This document shows positions 1 to 7,340 of a stretch of 15,087 nt of DNA, in pieces. The notes beneath the pieces are model-generated. The model made no database searches. It was not told where the DNA came from and worked only from the letters and a program-made list of their open reading frames with translations. Each line of letters opens with the position of its first letter. Position 1 is the first letter of the stretch. A program made the position numbers and the translations under genes. The DNA is from Candidatus Solibacter sp. (GTDB taxonomy: Bacteria > Acidobacteriota > Terriglobia > Bryobacterales > Bryobacteraceae): contig JADGNT010000027.1 in NCBI GenBank assembly GCA_017883345.1, positions 1-15,087 on the forward strand. The letters are read 5' to 3'.

Positions 1-495
1 ATGAAACTTGATGGACTCCGGCACGTAGCCCAGATCGGTGGCCACGCCGACGCGCACCCCCTGCGCTTCGAAGCAGTACCCCACCGGGTCGATGGCGTCG
101 TGCGGAATGCCGAAGCTCTGCACTTCGATATCGCCGATCCGGAAGCTGACGCCCGCCTGGAAGGGTTCCAGGCGCGGCGGCGTCTGCGCGCCCCAGTCAA
201 TCGCCGGGGCCGCCAGGCGTGTCATATAGATCACCGCGCGGACTTCCTTATTGCGCGCCAGCACGGGCAGCCCCGCAACGTGATCCGAATGTTCGTGGGT
301 GATCAGGATGGCGTCGATCCCCTCCAGCGATTCGCCAATGGAGGCGAGTCGCTTGCGCAGTTCGCGCATGCTCAGGCCCGCGTCGACCAGAATTCGCGTA
401 TTTTCGGTGGCCAACAGAGCGGCGTTGCCGGAACTGCCGCTGGCCAGCACGCAGAATTTTACGATGGTCTTCTCCCTCGAACCTTCAGAATACAC
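1..495 (-). CDS. MBL-fold metallo-hydrolase, C-terminus cut by window edge
   Basis: The minus strand reads without a stop from about 495 to the window start, so the C-terminal part is missing. The protein begins with a KFCVLASGSSGN segment, followed by the metal-binding motif THEHSDH (280-300) and an ATDLGY segment near the edge. This order is characteristic of the YycJ/WalJ-type branch of the metallo-beta-lactamase superfamily, a group of soluble cytoplasmic hydrolases that bind two metal ions. The substrate cannot be read from the sequence. The start is uncertain. GTG at 493-495 is the only conventional start I find, but it lacks a good ribosome-binding site. A GAGGGAG (472-478) lies 6 nt before an in-frame ATC (463-465), which would start the protein exactly where the family normally begins. 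The gene is divergent from the dehydrogenase at 559, so both promoters must sit in about 60-95 bp. Confidence 0.85.
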   Translation of the reverse strand, partial: MYSEGSREKTIVKFCVLASGSSGNAALLATENTRILVDAGLSMRELRKRLASIGESLEGIDAILITHEHSDHVAGLPVLARNKEVRAVIYMTRLAAPAIDWGAQTPPRLEPFQAGVSFRIGDIEVQSFGIPHDAIDPVGYCFEAQGVRVGVATDLGYVPESIKFH

Positions 496-558
496 CCAAT
501 CCCACGGAAACAGAATCGGGTGAATTTGTTCCGACCGTGGCCGTGTTAGCCTGCAAGC

Positions 559-1587
559 ATGAAAGCCGCTCGCATTCACCAGCATGGCGGTCCCGAAGTG
601 CTGGTCCACGAAGAAACGCCCGAGCCCAAAATCAAGGCCAACCAGATTCTCATCCGCGTCCGCGCCTGCGCGCTCAACCATCTGGACCTGTTCGTCCGCG
701 CCGGCATTCCGGGCATGAAGTTCCCCATGCCGCACATCCTGGGCAGCGACATCGCCGGTGAAGTCGTCGAGGCCGGCGAACTCTGCGAGCGCGTCAAACC
801 GGGCTGGCGCGTGCTGCTATCCCCGGGGCAGAGCTGCCGCCAGTGCGAGCAGTGCCTGCTGGGCAACGACAACTTCTGCCGCCGCTTCACCATGTTCGGC
901 TACGCCATCGACGGCGGCAACGCCGAACTGCTGGCCGCGCCGGAGTATAGCGCCATCCAGATCCCCGACGACATGAGCTTCGAGAGTGCCGCCGCCACCC
1001 CGCTGGTGTTTCTCACCGCCTGGCACATGCTCATGGCGCGCGCCAAACTCCAGCCCGGCGAGGACGTCCTGGTGCTATCGGCATCCAGCGGCGTCGGCTC
1101 CGCCGCCATACAGATCGCCAAACTCTTCCAGTGCCGCGTGATCGCCACCGCTGGCGGCGAGAGAAAACTCGCCAAGGCGCGGGAACTGGGCGCCGACCAC
1201 GTGATCGATCACTACCAGCAGGATATTTCGGCCGAGGTCAGGAAGATCACCGGCAAGCGCGGTGTGGATGTCGTGGTGGAACATGTGGGCGTGGCGACGT
1301 GGCCCAAGAGCCTGGAATCGCTCGCCCCGGCGGGACGCCTGGTGACCTGCGGCGCCACCACCGGTTTCGACGCGCGGATCGATCTGCGCTTCCTCTTCAG
1401 CAAGCAGTGGAGCCTGCTGGGCTCGTTCATGGGGACCATGGGGGAGTTGCACCAGGTGCTGAAATTCGTCTTCCGCAAGCAATTGAAACCGGTGGTGGAC
1501 CGCGTCTATCCGCTGGCGGAAATTGGGGCGGCCCATCGGTATCTGGAAAACAAGGAACAGTTTGGCAAAGTCATCGTCAAACCCTGA
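559..1587 (+). CDS. Zinc-type medium-chain alcohol dehydrogenase / quinone oxidoreductase
   Basis: This 342-residue protein is full length for the medium-chain dehydrogenase/reductase superfamily: an N-terminal GroES-like domain, then a Rossmann domain for NAD(P)H. The structural zinc lobe is intact, with Cys93, Cys96, Cys99 and Cys107 in QSCRQCEQCLLGNDNFC. The nucleotide loop is SASSGVGSAAIQ (174-185). The usual catalytic His-Glu pair after the GroES-like core is replaced by GSD (62-64), so catalytic zinc binding may be unusual, although Cys37 is present. The protein should catalyse NAD(P)-dependent oxidoreduction of an alcohol, aldehyde or enone; the substrate is unknown. It leads a three-gene plus-strand cluster, with the methyltransferase-like gene starting 8 bp after its stop. 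The start is the ATG at 559; no strong ribosome-binding site precedes it. Confidence 0.9.
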   Translation: MKAARIHQHGGPEVLVHEETPEPKIKANQILIRVRACALNHLDLFVRAGIPGMKFPMPHILGSDIAGEVVEAGELCERVKPGWRVLLSPGQSCRQCEQCLLGNDNFCRRFTMFGYAIDGGNAELLAAPEYSAIQIPDDMSFESAAATPLVFLTAWHMLMARAKLQPGEDVLVLSASSGVGSAAIQIAKLFQCRVIATAGGERKLAKARELGADHVIDHYQQDISAEVRKITGKRGVDVVVEHVGVATWPKSLESLAPAGRLVTCGATTGFDARIDLRFLFSKQWSLLGSFMGTMGELHQVLKFVFRKQLKPVVDRVYPLAEIGAAHRYLENKEQFGKVIVKP

Positions 1588-1595
1588 GGCGCGAA

Positions 1596-2153
1596 ATGTT
1601 CTTGCTCGGTTTGGTAATTCTGATGGCGTCCTGGTTGGCCTGGGCGTACCCGTTTATCTTCCGGGCGCCGCACATCCAGAAGCGGCCCTCCATCACGGCC
1701 ATCGGTCCGACGCGCGCCGGCCTGTTCCTGGAGTCCATCGCGATCGCCATGGCCTTCGCCTGCCGCCTGCCCGCGGACTCGCCGCCCCAGTGGTGGCGCA
1801 TCGCCGGCGCCATCGTCTGCGGCCCGATAGCGGCCGTCTTGTCGTGGACCGCGGTGCGGCATCTCGGCCGCCAGTTCCGGGTCAACGCGGGGCTCTACGA
1901 AGATCACGAATTGGTCACCAGCGGGCCGTACAGGATTGTGCGCCATCCCATCTATACGTCGTTGCTGGCCATGCTGGCGTGCAGCCTGTTTATACTTACG
2001 CCCTGGCAGTGGGCCGTGCCCTCTATCGTGCTATTCGTGGCCGGGACGGAGATTCGCGTGTACACCGAGGACGGCCTGCTGGCCTCGCGTTTCGGCGAGC
2101 GCTTCCTGGCGTACCGCAAGCGCGTGCCGGCCTACCTGCCGTTTGTGCGATAG
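1596..2153 (+). CDS. Isoprenylcysteine carboxyl methyltransferase (ICMT)-like membrane protein
   Basis: A 185-residue integral membrane protein with several hydrophobic segments: the N-terminal LLGLVILMASWLAWAYPFIF, one near residues 45-60, one near 67-85 and a C-terminal pair near 125-155. The signature is the LVTSGPYRIVRHPIYTSLL block followed by AYRKRVPAYLPF, which matches the S-adenosylmethionine-binding region shared by the ICMT and phospholipid methyltransferase (PEMT/NnrU-like) families. Bacterial members are of standard length here, and their true substrates are mostly unknown, so carboxyl or lipid methylation is family inference. The ATG at 1596 is chosen because GAGG, overlapping the TGA of the upstream gene, lies 7 nt before it. 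It sits 8 bp from both the dehydrogenase and the M28 peptidase, so the three are probably co-transcribed. Confidence 0.82.
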   Translation: MFLLGLVILMASWLAWAYPFIFRAPHIQKRPSITAIGPTRAGLFLESIAIAMAFACRLPADSPPQWWRIAGAIVCGPIAAVLSWTAVRHLGRQFRVNAGLYEDHELVTSGPYRIVRHPIYTSLLAMLACSLFILTPWQWAVPSIVLFVAGTEIRVYTEDGLLASRFGERFLAYRKRVPAYLPFVR

Positions 2154-2161
2154 TGTCCTGT

Positions 2162-3559
2162 ATGATTAGGCGCATCACCGCACTTTCCCTGGCGTTCCTC
2201 GTGGCCGGCGGCGCTGCCTTCGCGGCCGACCTCACGGAACAGTATCGCGCCACCGCCGACAAGCTGATCGACGCCGCGTTGGCCGATACCGAAGGCTACA
2301 ACCGGCTGGCCTATCTCTGCTATCGCATCGGGAACCGCTTGAGCGGCTCGCCGGGCCTGGAGAAGGCGATTGCGTGGAGCGTGGAGACGATGAAGGCCGC
2401 GGGCCTGAGCAACGTGCGCGTGATCCCCGCCAAGGTGCCGCACTGGGTGCGCGGCGCGGAATCGGCGCGCCTGCTGACGCCCCTGGACCGCCCGCTGCAC
2501 ATGCTCGGCCTCGGCATGAGCATCGGCACACCGCCCGGCGGCATCACCGCCGACGTGGTGTCCGTCGCCACCTTCGAGGAGCTCGCCAAACTGGGGCGCG
2601 CCAAGATTCAGGGCAAAATCGTGCTGTATAACGAGGAGTACCGTGGCTACGGCTCCGCTCGAGTCTATCGCTCCACCGGCGCCGCCCGCGCCGCCGAGTT
2701 CGGCGCCGTCGCCGCTCTCGTCCGCTCCGCCACGCCGCTCGCCATGCAGATCCCGCACACCGGCGAAATGAATTACGACGAGAAGCAGCCCAAGATCCCC
2801 GCCGCCGCCGTCTCGCCCGAGGACGCCATGATGATGGCGCGCCTGGTCGACGAAGGCGTGCCCGTCAAGGTCCACTTGGAGATGGGCGCGCAGACGCTCC
2901 CCGATGCCGATAGCGGCGACGTGATCGGCGAGATCCCCGGCCGCGAACATCCCGAAGAGGTGGTCGTCATGGGCGGCCACATCGATTCCTGGGACGTCGG
3001 CCAGGGCGCGCAGGACGATGGCGCAGCCATCGTCGCCTGCCTCCAAGCCGTGGCGCTCATGAAGAAATTGGGCCTGCAGCCGCGCCGGACTATCCGCGTG
3101 GCCTTCTGGGTCAATGAAGAAAACGGCGGGCGCGGCGGCGTGGCCTACCGCGAGTTCGTCGGCGACAAAATCAAGAACCATGCCGCGGCCATCGAAATGG
3201 ATGGCGGCGCCGAGGCCCCGCGCGGATTCGGCGCCGGCGTGGACGCGGCCTCCATGACCATGCTGCAGCAGATCGGCAAACTGCTCGACCGCATCGGCGC
3301 CGGCGAAATCGCCGGCGGCGGCGGTGGCAGCGATATCGGTCCGCTGCTGCGCGATGGCGTTCCCGGCCTGGGCGAGCGCACCGTGGGCACGCACTACTTC
3401 GACTGGCACCACACCGACGCCGACACCCTGGACAAGGTGAACCCCGAGGATTTCCGCAAGAACGTGGCTGCGCTCGCCGTCATGGGCTACGCCCTGGCCG
3501 ACATGCCGGAGCGCTTGATAGCCGCCGCCGGCGGCGGCCGCCGCGGTCCCCCGCAGTGA
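2162..3559 (+). CDS. Secreted M28-family metallopeptidase (carboxypeptidase Q-like)
   Basis: A 465-residue exported peptidase. An RR-containing signal peptide with a hydrophobic core (residues 5-20, cleavage likely after AFA or AAFAA) precedes the mature protein. A protease-associated-type insert (about 145-240) is followed by the dinuclear zinc catalytic core: His273 (GGHIDSWD), Asp285 (AQDDG), catalytic Glu319 and ligand Glu320 (NEENGG), Asp347 (EMDGG) and His416/417 (WHHTDADT). All expected metal ligands are present, so the enzyme should be active as a periplasmic or outer-surface exopeptidase. The order and motifs resemble plasma glutamate carboxypeptidase; specificity is not readable. 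The start is ATG 2162, 8 bp after the ICMT-like stop, without a clear ribosome-binding site, which suggests translational coupling. The tail is rich in Gly and Arg. A remnant of a second metallo-exopeptidase (M1) lies 0.4 kb downstream. Confidence 0.92.
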   Translation: MIRRITALSLAFLVAGGAAFAADLTEQYRATADKLIDAALADTEGYNRLAYLCYRIGNRLSGSPGLEKAIAWSVETMKAAGLSNVRVIPAKVPHWVRGAESARLLTPLDRPLHMLGLGMSIGTPPGGITADVVSVATFEELAKLGRAKIQGKIVLYNEEYRGYGSARVYRSTGAARAAEFGAVAALVRSATPLAMQIPHTGEMNYDEKQPKIPAAAVSPEDAMMMARLVDEGVPVKVHLEMGAQTLPDADSGDVIGEIPGREHPEEVVVMGGHIDSWDVGQGAQDDGAAIVACLQAVALMKKLGLQPRRTIRVAFWVNEENGGRGGVAYREFVGDKIKNHAAAIEMDGGAEAPRGFGAGVDAASMTMLQQIGKLLDRIGAGEIAGGGGGSDIGPLLRDGVPGLGERTVGTHYFDWHHTDADTLDKVNPEDFRKNVAALAVMGYALADMPERLIAAAGGGRRGPPQ

Positions 3560-3681
3560 CCGTGGCATGAGGCTCCGCCTTGTGCATCCGAGCGCAACTC
3601 GGACTGGTGTTGGGGCAGGCGGACTTGCTCATCAGTTTGAGCAACTCTTCCCGGATGACAATGTTTGGCTGCTCGTATGGC
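3560..3681. other. Spacer after the M28 gene, small hairpin, no clear gene
   Basis: No convincing gene lies here. A short hairpin, CCGAG-CGCAA-CTCGG (3588-3602), falls 29 bp after the M28 stop but has no T-run, so it is at best a weak terminator. On the minus strand a second frame (about 3570-3700) reads a protein-like stretch containing EPYEQPNIVIREELLKLMSK, different from the frame of the adjacent remnant. This may be frameshifted coding debris of the same lost gene. Confidence 0.4.
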
Positions 3682-3963
3682 TCACGTTCGGCTCTTTGGA
3701 GCAGATGCCTCGGCTGCTTGTTGTTCGCGCCACTGTGCAATCAAGCGGAGCGATATTTCACCAAGCGGCACTCCTAGCTTGTGATAGTTGTCGCTGAGAA
3801 GTTGGGCAATGTCCGTATCATGTTGAATGACGGCTATTGCAGTTGGATGAGCAAATGTTGAAAATATTTTGTTGAGGTGTTTGAAGAATTCTCCCCTGCC
3901 AAGCTTCTTGGCAGCCGTTGCCACGAGTGTGAAGTCTTCTTCGATATCGAATCCGTCTTCTAT
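3682..3963 (-). pseudogene. C-terminal remnant of an unrecognised minus-strand gene, low GC
   Basis: About 94 codons on the minus strand end in TGA at 3682-3684. The peptide looks genuinely coding (KKLGRGEFFKHLNKIF, HPTAIAVIQHDTDIAQLLSD, LGEISLRLIAQWREQQ), with a mixed helical character and no low-complexity bias. I do not recognise the family. The frame stays open further into the M1 remnant on the other strand, but there it is only antisense sequence, so the true N-terminus is lost at a junction near 3960-3972. The stretch about 3760-3900 is visibly AT-richer (mid-40s % GC by eye) than the rest of the window, which suggests recent acquisition. It might be an intact small gene with a start I cannot identify, but no good start or ribosome-binding site is visible. 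Confidence 0.45.
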
Positions 3964-3969
3964 TGCCCC

Positions 3970-4716
3970 CAGTTCACCGTGAAATACCGCGGTGTCCCCG
4001 GGGCCGGCCTGCACATCGCCAAAAACAAGTTCGGCGACCACACCTTGCTCAGTTGGAACTGGCCCACCCTGGCGCGCCAGTGGCTGCCCACGATCGATCA
4101 CCCCTCCGACAAGGCCACCAGCGAATTTCTGGTCACCGCGCCCGCCAAATATCAGGTAGTGGCCAACGGCCTCCTCCAGGAGGAACTCGATCTCGGCGAC
4201 GGCCTTGGAATGACCCCCTGGAAGCGATCCGTGCCCATCGCGTCGTGGCTCAACAATATCGGCGCCGCGCAATTCGCCGCGCGCCACTTCGGGACCGCGG
4301 CCGGCGTGGCTCTCCAAACCTGGGCCTTCCCGCGGGATCGCGACAACGGCATCTTCACCTTCGAAGAACCCACGCGACCGGCCATCGAGTTCTTCACCTC
4401 CCACATCGGCCCGTACCCTTATGAAAAGTTGGCCGACGTCCAGGTGGCCGTCATGGGCGGCGCCATGGAGCACGCCAGCGCCATCTTCTTTGGCGAACGC
4501 GGCGTGACCAACCGTCCCGCCTTCGGTCTGCTGGCGCACGAGATCTCGCAGCAGTGGTTTGGCGATTCGGTCACCGAGAAGGACTGGAACGACGCGTGGC
4601 TCAGCGAAGGCTTCGCCACCTATTTCGCGTCCCTCGCCAGCGAGTTTCACGCTGGGCCGCGATGCTTTTGCCGGCGCCATGCGGCGTTCGCGCACCAGCA
4701 TCCTCGGCATGGAACC
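3970..4716 (+). pseudogene. M1-family (gluzincin) aminopeptidase, truncated at both ends and frameshifted
   Basis: From about 3970 the plus strand reads typical M1 aminopeptidase sequence: VKYRG, HIAKNKFGDHT, a WPTLARQWLPTIDHPSDKA block, the exopeptidase-type GGAMEHASAIFF (GAMEN region) and the zinc segment. Roughly the first 130 residues and everything after the catalytic region are missing. Three defects are visible. The 5' part is replaced by unrelated minus-strand sequence. The zinc motif HExxH reads HEISQ: the codon at 4549-4551 is CAG where His is required, while the downstream Glu ligand (18 residues later, in WLSEGFATYF) is kept. The frame then shifts near 4640-4655: frame 1 gives SLASEF and the homologous GRDAFAGAMRRSRTSILGME continues in frame 2. 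Homology stops at about 4716, next to a dispersed repeat. It is probably a dead relative of periplasmic aminopeptidases. Confidence 0.85.
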
Positions 4717-4724
4717 TTTTTCTT

Positions 4725-4765
4725 CTCTGCGCTTTCCTCTTTGTTCTCGGCGTCTCTGCGTTGAA
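4725..4765 (-). repeat. Dispersed CGCAGAGACGCC-type repeat, copy A
   Basis: On the minus strand this 41-nt segment reads TTCAACGCAGAGACGCCG followed by an AGAGGAAAGCGCAGAG end. It matches the plus-strand segment 7341-7380 at about 37 of 41 positions with one indel, in inverted orientation. Internal periodicity of CGCAGAG-like units is visible. It directly borders the broken 3' end of the M1 remnant and lies 17 bp from the stop of the hypothetical gene ending at 4782. Confidence 0.8.
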
Positions 4766-4781
4766 TGGACAGCTTCCCTGT

Positions 4782-5411
4782 TCAGCCCGCGGCGTCGCCA
4801 CCCCACTGGCTTTCCAACATGCGCGAGTATTCTCCGGAAGCGTAGAGGGTGAATCGGAAATTCGTGGAGGGCAGAGATTCGTACGGCTCCGACTCCATAT
4901 AACAGCGGTAGAGGAAATCCGGGTAGCGGTGGTAATTGCGGAGGAATTCTTCGTTGAGCGTTTCAAACGCAGGCGGAGAGACAAACACCGCGTTCATCCC
5001 GATGGCGCGCGAAAAGATCGACACGTAATCCACTACGCCCCAGCGCACCAGTTTTTCCTTGACCGCCTCGGGCGGGTCCTTCGTCAACAGGCCCGCAAAG
5101 CTCTGGCGGCGAATTTCCATGGCGGCGAATTCCGGGACCCGCTGCGCCCATTCGACGCATTGATCGATCCAGCGGAATACATCCTTACCAAGAAAAAAGA
5201 GCATACGCATTTCGGCGTATCGGCCGGACAGGAAGCGCCGTTTCAGGTCGTCCGGCTCCGCCCCTTCGTTGGGAATCAAGCCCGAAAGCATGAGCGCGGC
5301 TTTGGAACTTTCCAGCAAGGTGGAAGGCGCGATGCGCTCGTTGAATGGATGAAGGATGAGCGGCGGCAAATCCCAAACCGTCTTCCCCAGAATGGTTATC
5401 GCCGGTGACAT
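4782..5411 (-). CDS. Hypothetical protein, 209 aa
   Basis: I do not recognise this family. The predicted protein is soluble, with no signal peptide or membrane segment, and is rich in aromatic residues. It contains FLSGRYAEMRMLFFLGKDVF, a helical centre, WGVVDYVSIFSRAIGMNAVF and a Tyr-rich C-terminus (RNYHRYPDFLYRCYMESEPY). The amino-acid composition and the clean minus-strand frame argue for a real gene. The start ATG at 5409-5411 is well supported by GGGAG (5416-5420) 4 nt upstream. It is divergent from the Flp-type pilin, with about 150 bp between the two starts, and its stop lies next to repeat copy A. There is no context that assigns a role; a link to the pilin is possible only by proximity. 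Confidence 0.75.
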   Translation of the reverse strand: MSPAITILGKTVWDLPPLILHPFNERIAPSTLLESSKAALMLSGLIPNEGAEPDDLKRRFLSGRYAEMRMLFFLGKDVFRWIDQCVEWAQRVPEFAAMEIRRQSFAGLLTKDPPEAVKEKLVRWGVVDYVSIFSRAIGMNAVFVSPPAFETLNEEFLRNYHRYPDFLYRCYMESEPYESLPSTNFRFTLYASGEYSRMLESQWGGDAAG

Positions 5412-5565
5412 TTCTCTCCCACTCTCTCATATCGGCTCTTGCACGTGCGACTTTATGGCAGCTCTTGAGAATACCGCGCCGCGCCCGGGTTTAGTTGCAT
5501 ATCGAAAGAGATCATGGTCATGCTGCGCCTGTAGTACTAGACTGCGGTTGGGTTTGGTAAGAGCG

Positions 5566-5799
5566 ATGTTGCGGCGCTTTCTGATGGCCTTACAGTCCGA
5601 GGACCGTGGGCAGGACCTGGCGGAGTACTGCCTGCTCACGGCCTTGGTTGCCTTGGTCGCAGTGGGGATATTGATCCACGTCTCCGGCGGGATGCAGGCA
5701 GTCTGGGACAGTGCAACCACCTCACTGACTGCCGGCCATGCGGCCATTTCCGCAACGGCCGCCGCTGCCGACACCCCCGCCAGCACTCCTAGCCAGTAA
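5566..5799 (+). CDS. Flp/Fap-type type IVb pilin, solitary
   Basis: A 77-residue Flp-family prepilin. A short basic leader (MLRRFLMALQSEDRG) ends at a class III prepilin peptidase site, G15 before QDLAEY, with the conserved Glu20 at mature position +5 and Tyr21 after it. A hydrophobic helix follows (LLTALVALVAVGILIHV), then a small amphipathic segment and an Ala/Thr/Ser-rich tail. Proteins of this type assemble into thin Tad/Flp adhesive pili after cleavage by a TadV-like peptidase. No tad secretion genes are in the window, so the assembly machinery must be elsewhere. The ATG at 5566 places the leader at usual length; upstream in-frame starts would add an atypical N-terminal extension. A double-hairpin repeat with a T-run begins 17 bp after the stop and can terminate it. 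Confidence 0.85.
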   Translation: MLRRFLMALQSEDRGQDLAEYCLLTALVALVAVGILIHVSGGMQAVWDSATTSLTAGHAAISATAAAADTPASTPSQ

Positions 5800-5815
5800 C
5801 CGTCGTGGTTGACAA

Positions 5816-5874
5816 TGAGCGCAAGAGCGCGACCAGGGGGTCGCGCTCGGACGAGGGCGTCCGCCCCACTTTTT
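5816..5874 (+). repeat. Double-hairpin dispersed repeat, copy 1, possible terminator
   Basis: This 59-nt element is almost identical to 13021-13078 (three substitutions). It forms two consecutive hairpins. The first has a perfect 10-bp stem (GAGCGCGACC / GGTCGCGCTC) and the second has GGACG / CGTCC. Both have AGGG loops. CCCCAC and five T residues follow. In this copy the T-run faces the pilin gene's direction of transcription, so it can act as its intrinsic terminator, and the element fills the gap to the convergent uxaC stop at 5881. The second copy lies between two minus-strand genes, which argues for a dispersed REP- or MITE-like element rather than a dedicated terminator. Confidence 0.85.
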
Positions 5875-5880
5875 CGCAGG

Positions 5881-7287
5881 CTACGCGACATTCAATCCGA
5901 GGAAGCGGTGCGCATTCCCGTAGCAGATGTCGCGGACCACCGGCCCCACCAGATCGTCATTGTCCGGTATCTCCCCGTTCTCCATGTCCCGCCCGAACAT
6001 GTCGCACAATACCCGGCGGAAATATTCGTGCCGCGGGTAGCTCATGAAGCTCCGCGAATCGGTCAGCATCCCCAGGAACCGGGAAATCAGGCCGCAGTTG
6101 GATAGCGCGTTCATCTGCCACCGCATGGCCTCCTTCTGATCCAGGTACCACCAGCCGCTGCCGAACTGAATCTTGCCCGCCGTGATTCCGTCCTGGAAGT
6201 TGCCGATCATGGTGGCCATCACGTAGTTGTCGGCCGGATTCAAATTGTAAATCACCGTCTTGGGGAGCGCGTTCTCCTGATCCAGGCGATCCAAGTACGC
6301 GCCGAGCGCGTCGCCCTGCGGCCAATCGCCGATCGAATCCCAACCGGTGTCCGGCCCCATCTCGTGGAACCGCCGCGTGTTGCTGTTGCGCCGCGCACCG
6401 AGGTGGAGTTGCTTGGTCCAGCCCTTCTCCGCATCCAGCCGGCCGAAGATCAGCATCATGTAGGACGCGAACCGGCCATGCTCTTCGTGCGTCGCGGCAT
6501 GACCGCCGCGCGCCCGGCCGAAAATCGACGCGGCTTCGTGCTCGGTGGGAAAACTGCCGAAGGCGTGATTCAGTCCGTGATCGCTCAGACGGCCGCCCAT
6601 CTGGTGGAAGAAATCGTGGCGCTGGCGAATCGCGTCCACGAAATCGGCCAGCGTGGAAATCTGCGTATTGCCCACCGCCGCCAGGCGGTCCACCCAGGGA
6701 TTCAACAATTCGGGGACGTGTACGTTGAGCGCCTTGTCCGGCCGGAAGGTGGGAAACACCTTGGTGGCGAGCGGCGAAGCGGCGATGGCGCGGTGCCACG
6801 CGAGGTCGTCGGTCGGATCGTCGGTGGTGCAGACCGCCTTCACGCGGAATTTGCCAAGGATGCCGTGCGCGCTCAGTTCATCGGTAGCCAGCAGCGCATT
6901 GGCCTGCTCCCAGACGCGCGGCGCGGTGCGCTCATCGAGCAGTTCGTCGATTCCGAAATAGCGTTTCAATTCCAGGTGCGTCCAGTGATACAGCGGATTG
7001 CGCAGCGTGGCCGGCACGGTGCGCGCCCAGGCGAGGTATTTTTCGTACGACGGAGCGGCGCCGGTGCAGTGGCTTTCCGGCACGCCGTTGGCCCGCATGG
7101 CGCGCCACTTATAGTGATCGCCTTCCAGCCAGATCTCGAAGAGATTCTGAAACCGCCGGTTTTCCGCCACATCCTTGGGAGGCAGATGGCAATGATAATC
7201 CAGAATCGGCTGGTCCTCGGCGAACTGGCGATAGAGCCGCCGCGCGGTTTTGGTGTGGAGCAGGAAATCTTCGTGGATAAAGGACAT
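5881..7287 (-). CDS. uxaC: Glucuronate isomerase
   Basis: UxaC interconverts D-glucuronate and D-fructuronate (and galacturonate and tagaturonate), the first cytoplasmic step of hexuronate breakdown. The 468-residue protein has normal family length. It opens with MSFIHEDFLL, then YHCHLPPKDVAENRRF (metal-ligand His32 and His34 of the amidohydrolase-like barrel), LEGDHYKWRAMRANGVPE and NPLYHWTHLELKRYFGI, all hallmark blocks of UxaC. C-terminal blocks such as SDSRSFMSYPRHEYFRR-like sequence are also present. I chose the ATG at 7285-7287 because it matches the family's N-terminus; a GTG at 7315-7317 would add ten residues. Neither has a strong ribosome-binding site. No other uronate genes are in the window, so the rest of the pathway lies elsewhere. 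It converges with the pilin gene. Confidence 0.95.
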   Translation of the reverse strand: MSFIHEDFLLHTKTARRLYRQFAEDQPILDYHCHLPPKDVAENRRFQNLFEIWLEGDHYKWRAMRANGVPESHCTGAAPSYEKYLAWARTVPATLRNPLYHWTHLELKRYFGIDELLDERTAPRVWEQANALLATDELSAHGILGKFRVKAVCTTDDPTDDLAWHRAIAASPLATKVFPTFRPDKALNVHVPELLNPWVDRLAAVGNTQISTLADFVDAIRQRHDFFHQMGGRLSDHGLNHAFGSFPTEHEAASIFGRARGGHAATHEEHGRFASYMMLIFGRLDAEKGWTKQLHLGARRNSNTRRFHEMGPDTGWDSIGDWPQGDALGAYLDRLDQENALPKTVIYNLNPADNYVMATMIGNFQDGITAGKIQFGSGWWYLDQKEAMRWQMNALSNCGLISRFLGMLTDSRSFMSYPRHEYFRRVLCDMFGRDMENGEIPDNDDLVGPVVRDICYGNAHRFLGLNVA

Positions 7288-7340
7288 ATAGGGCGCTAAA
7301 ACCTGATTGAAACACACTTCGCCCGCGTGGGGGGAGACGG

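Noticed and set aside
1..549. Plus-strand open frame of 182 codons at the left edge
   Set aside because: Antisense to the MBL-fold gene, whose minus-strand reading has THEHSDH.
1131..1595. N-terminal extension of the ICMT-like protein and long frame starting at 1523 before M28
   Set aside because: Both extensions run through upstream genes in another frame; true starts are 1596 and 2162.
2132..3568. Minus-strand open frame of 478 codons opposite the M28 peptidase
   Set aside because: Antisense to a gene with all M28 metal ligands; His/Gly/Ala-rich composition typical of GC-rich shadow frames.
3682..4806. Minus-strand open frame of 374 codons
   Set aside because: Most of it is antisense to recognisable M1 aminopeptidase sequence; only the last 94 codons look coding and are listed as a remnant.
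6364..7299. Plus-strand open frame of 311 codons
   Set aside because: Antisense to uxaC.
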